DNA of 55,699 nucleotides from an uncultured Clostridia bacterium (GTDB lineage Bacteria > Bacillota > Clostridia > Christensenellales > Borkfalkiaceae). This document shows, piece after piece, positions 53,805 through 55,699 of the stretch. The notes beneath the pieces were generated by a model, which had not been told where the DNA came from, searched no databases, and saw only the letters and a program-made list of their open reading frames with translations. Location: contig CAMWMZ010000004.1 of NCBI GenBank assembly GCA_947175485.1, forward strand, positions 1 through 55,699. The letters run 5' to 3'. The position numbers and the translations under genes were made by a program. Every line of letters begins with the position of its first letter. Position 1 is the stretch's first letter.

Positions 53805-55340
53805 ATGAGGATAGCAGCTTACTGTCGTGTATCAACGGACAAAGCGGACCAGCTCAACAGCTTGGAAGCGCAGAAAAAATTCTTTATGGAATATGTAAAG
53901 CGCACGGGGAACACACTCGTGCGCTTATATGCCGATGAGGGAATTTCGGGGACGAAGGTTAAAAAACGCAAACAGTTCCTGCAGATGATGGCTGATGCGG
54001 AGACGGGGCTCTTCGAGCACGTTGTGGTAAAGGACATTTCTCGGTTTGCCCGCAACACCGTCGATTTATTGCAGAATATCAGAACGCTGAAACAGTTGGG
54101 TATCGAAACAGAATTCTTGACCGCCAACATGACGAGTATGGGCAACAGCGAATTCGTCCTGACTATCTTCGGCGCGCTTGCGCAGGAAGAGAGCGCAAAT
54201 ACCTCAAAGCGCATTAAGTTCGGCAAAAAGATTAATGCTGAAAAGGGCAGAATACCCAATTTTGTTTACGGTTACGACAAAACTCCCGGCGACGTTTTTA
54301 ACCTTAATATCAACGAGAAAGAAGCCCAAGTTGTCCGCCGCATATTTCGTATGTACACGGAAGAGAGCTACGGCGCCGCAAAGATAGGACAGATCCTAAA
54401 CGGTGAAAATATCAAGACAAAGTTCGGAAACAACTGGACGCAGGAGGCAGTCTGCCGTATTCTCACGAACGAAATTTATATGGGCAAGGTTATCAACGGC
54501 AAAGTGGAGGTTGCGGACTTTCTTACCGGTATTCGCAGAAACAAAAGCGAAGAGGAATGGTGCGTTGTAGAGAAACCCGAGCTCGCTCTCATATCTAAGG
54601 AACTGTTTGAACACACGCAGGAGATAATGGCAAGCCGAAGCGAAAAATATAAGACGTCCCAAAAGCGGACAAGTAACAGGCATTTATTCTCAACGCTCAT
54701 CGTCTGTAAAGATTGCGGCTGGTCGTTCCGCCAGATTACAAGGACTTATCAGAACACTTACGTTCGCTGGGTTTGCTCTGGTAGGAACGGGCGGGGAGCC
54801 AAGACCTGCTGTAATGCTACAAGCATTGGCGAAGACGTTTTAATCAAGAAGTTGAACGAGTACTTCCGCAACTACATAAAAAACAAAGATAAGATAATTG
54901 AGTATGTCGTCGAACAATTCCATAAAGAATATAAGGAAGAGGACGTCAACTTACAACAGGAAAAAGAGCTGACAGCCGAATACGAGAAGCTGAAAGCGTT
55001 CCGTGTAAAATATATGGATATGTTTGCAGCCGAGATGATAAGCAAGGAAGAATTTAACCAACATGTCGGCGACAGCAAACAGAGAATGGAAAAGATTGAG
55101 AGCGAATTAAAACTCGTCAAGCACAGGATTTCCAAAACCGGAGAGCTGAAAAGCATTCTTGAAAAAACATTTAAAACGATAGAAGATATTATAGACACGG
55201 GCGAAATGACAAACGGTCAGCTTCGGAAAATCATAGAGAAAATCGAGGTTGATCACGAGGGGAACGTAGATATTTATATGAAATTGACCGAGAGGCTAAA
55301 CCTTGCCCGTACCGTTCCAATAAGCGGGTGTCTGACATAA
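53805..55340 (+). CDS. Large serine recombinase (integrase/excisionase of the element)
   Basis: A 511-residue recombinase. Resolvase domain with RIAAYCRVSTD (nucleophile Ser10), VKDISRFARNTVDLL and GALAQEESANTSKRI; Recombinase domain with FVYGYDKTPG, ILNGENIKTKFGNNWT and RILTNEIYMGK; a zinc ribbon with CKDCGWSF and KTCCNA; then a long coiled coil (about 370-460). AAGGAG precedes the ATG. The stop codon itself spans the attachment core and one chromosomal base. In the excised circle the frame would read on for 14 more codons (YGGDLLERFVYLLK) to a stop at 29585-29587. Confidence 0.95.
   Translation: MRIAAYCRVSTDKADQLNSLEAQKKFFMEYVKRTGNTLVRLYADEGISGTKVKKRKQFLQMMADAETGLFEHVVVKDISRFARNTVDLLQNIRTLKQLGIETEFLTANMTSMGNSEFVLTIFGALAQEESANTSKRIKFGKKINAEKGRIPNFVYGYDKTPGDVFNLNINEKEAQVVRRIFRMYTEESYGAAKIGQILNGENIKTKFGNNWTQEAVCRILTNEIYMGKVINGKVEVADFLTGIRRNKSEEEWCVVEKPELALISKELFEHTQEIMASRSEKYKTSQKRTSNRHLFSTLIVCKDCGWSFRQITRTYQNTYVRWVCSGRNGRGAKTCCNATSIGEDVLIKKLNEYFRNYIKNKDKIIEYVVEQFHKEYKEEDVNLQQEKELTAEYEKLKAFRVKYMDMFAAEMISKEEFNQHVGDSKQRMEKIESELKLVKHRISKTGELKSILEKTFKTIEDIIDTGEMTNGQLRKIIEKIEVDHEGNVDIYMKLTERLNLARTVPISGCLT
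55335..55339 (+). other. Right attachment-site core
   Basis: ACATA, identical to 29540-29544. Central CA at 55336-55337. On the element side the arm CGTTCCAATAAG (55313-55324) ends 11 bases before the CA. On the host side spoIIID resumes. Confidence 0.8.
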
Positions 55341-55476
55341 AGACGTTACGGAAAGGCTTAAGAGTATAGATAAGGAGCTTTTCGAGATGGTGCGTAAAGT
55401 GTTGGATACTAATCTTTCGGAAAGACATATCCGCGGAGGAATGGCGACGAAGAAGAAGTATCAGCACGGCGAATGA
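55336..55476 (+). pseudogene. spoIIID: spoIIID, 3' part, separated from its start by the element
   Basis: From the CAT (His38) at 55336 the frame gives KDVTERLKSIDKELFEMV, then RKVLDTNLSERHIRGGMATK and ends KKYQHGE. This is the second half of SpoIIID, with the very characteristic RH(I/L)RGG-ATK ending. It has no start codon of its own. It is in the correct phase with the fragment at 29430 when the element is removed, giving 83 residues. Confidence 0.92.
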
Positions 55477-55532
55477 CCGTAAATTTCGCGTGAATTTCAT
55501 AAGATTTTAACAAAAATTGTATGCGTTAAAAA

Positions 55533-55562
55533 TTGAATTGTTTCATAATTTTATGTTATAAT
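55533..55562 (+). promoter_or_regulatory. Promoter of the activase gene
   Basis: TTGAAT at 55533-55538 and TATAAT at 55557-55562, spacer 18. The gene starts at 55604. Confidence 0.55.
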
Positions 55563-55603
55563 TTTTTTGAATAACTATTTACGGAAAATTTACGGGAAAC
55601 ACA

Positions 55604-55699
55604 TTGAAATTTTTGGGAATAGACGTCGGTTCGACAACCGTAAAAGCGGCGGTCGTCGACGGAAATAACAACGTTTTATATTCGTCCTATGTAAGGCAC
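55604..55699 (+). CDS. BadF/HgdC-type ATPase (2-hydroxyacyl-CoA dehydratase activase-like), partial
   Basis: Only the first 32 residues are in the window. TTG start followed by KFLGIDVGSTTVKAAVVDG, the phosphate-1 motif of the ASKHA fold as seen in activases of 2-hydroxyacyl-CoA dehydratases and related BcrA/BadF proteins. In anaerobes these use ATP to inject an electron into a dehydratase or reductase. The rest lies outside. Confidence 0.75.
   Translation, partial: MKFLGIDVGSTTVKAAVVDGNNNVLYSSYVRH

Larger units (their letters stand above)
29540..55339. mobile_element. Serine-recombinase element integrated in spoIIID, carrying phage-defence cargo
   Basis: The 25,795-bp insert lies between two copies of ACATA (29540-29544 and 55335-55339). 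Deleting one copy and the insert restores spoIIID in frame. A large serine recombinase is the last gene at the right end. Cargo: an AAA_14 ATPase, MATE and Smr genes, a HipA-like kinase, a restriction-type operon, dndBCDE plus dndA, and Hachiman. Its AT-rich middle differs from both host flanks and from the recombinase, which suggests stepwise assembly. No conjugation or virion genes are visible, so it would need a helper to move between cells. It resembles the skin element of sigK in position logic. Confidence 0.92.

Noticed and set aside
29540-55339. Prophage or conjugative element
   Set aside because: No capsid, terminase, relaxase or type IV secretion genes between the attachment sites.

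Overview
The window is a chromosomal segment of an anaerobic, probably spore-forming member of the Bacillota (class Clostridia is my best guess). The evidence is the plsX-rnc-smc-ftsY block, recF next to dnaA, a rubrerythrin, a dTDP-rhamnose surface-polysaccharide locus, a 2-hydroxyacyl-CoA-dehydratase-type activase at the right edge, and above all the sporulation regulator gene spoIIID. The host genes have moderate GC. The stretch from about 36 to 53 kb is visibly AT-richer.

Layout. 1-12.3 kb is housekeeping: mnmG (cut by the window edge) and dnaA on the minus strand, divergent from recF, a PHP phosphoesterase and a VanW protein, then plsX, rnc, smc and ftsY. 12.3-14.9 kb holds rubrerythrin with a small Cys-containing downstream gene that looks frameshifted, a decayed gene, a lipoprotein and a cytidylate-kinase-like protein. 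14.9-29.3 kb is one long surface-polysaccharide operon: an aldolase, a PLP decarboxylase and an aminotransferase; a phosphoglycosyl transferase; two GT2 enzymes and LicD; Wzy and Wzx; a CDP-activation pair; and rmlA, rmlB, rmlD and rmlC. It ends at a strong terminator.

The main discovery lies between 29.54 and 55.34 kb. The reading frame of spoIIID starts at 29430, is cut after His38, and resumes 25.8 kb later at 55339. Joining the two sides at a shared ACATA restores an uninterrupted 83-residue SpoIIID. The inserted DNA carries a large serine recombinase at its right end, and the joined element ends form a symmetric candidate attP (12-base arms, 11 of 12 matching, each 11 bases from a central CA). 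On circularisation the recombinase gene would gain 14 codons and a terminator that now sits at the far left end. This is the architecture of the sigK skin element, but in spoIIID and with a cargo of anti-phage systems.

Cargo, left to right: an AAA_14/DUF4143 ATPase preceded by three direct repeats with exact 23-bp period; an unknown protein, a MATE transporter and an Smr protein; a non-coding stretch with two diverged copies of a structured element of about 140 nt that show a compensatory stem change; a HipA-like kinase on a probably leaderless mRNA; an SspE/GmrSD-like DUF262 protein, a PLD-helicase, a 55-residue protein, an SbcC/RecF-like ATPase and a 176-residue protein that look like the restriction half of a phosphorothioation system; dndB, dndC, dndD, dndE and dndA, the modification half, behind a perfect 42-bp palindromic promoter; an unknown protein; and a Hachiman locus with intact hamA and a hamB broken by two small indels. 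A small protein gene and the recombinase close the element. The window ends in the start of a BadF/HgdC-type ATPase.
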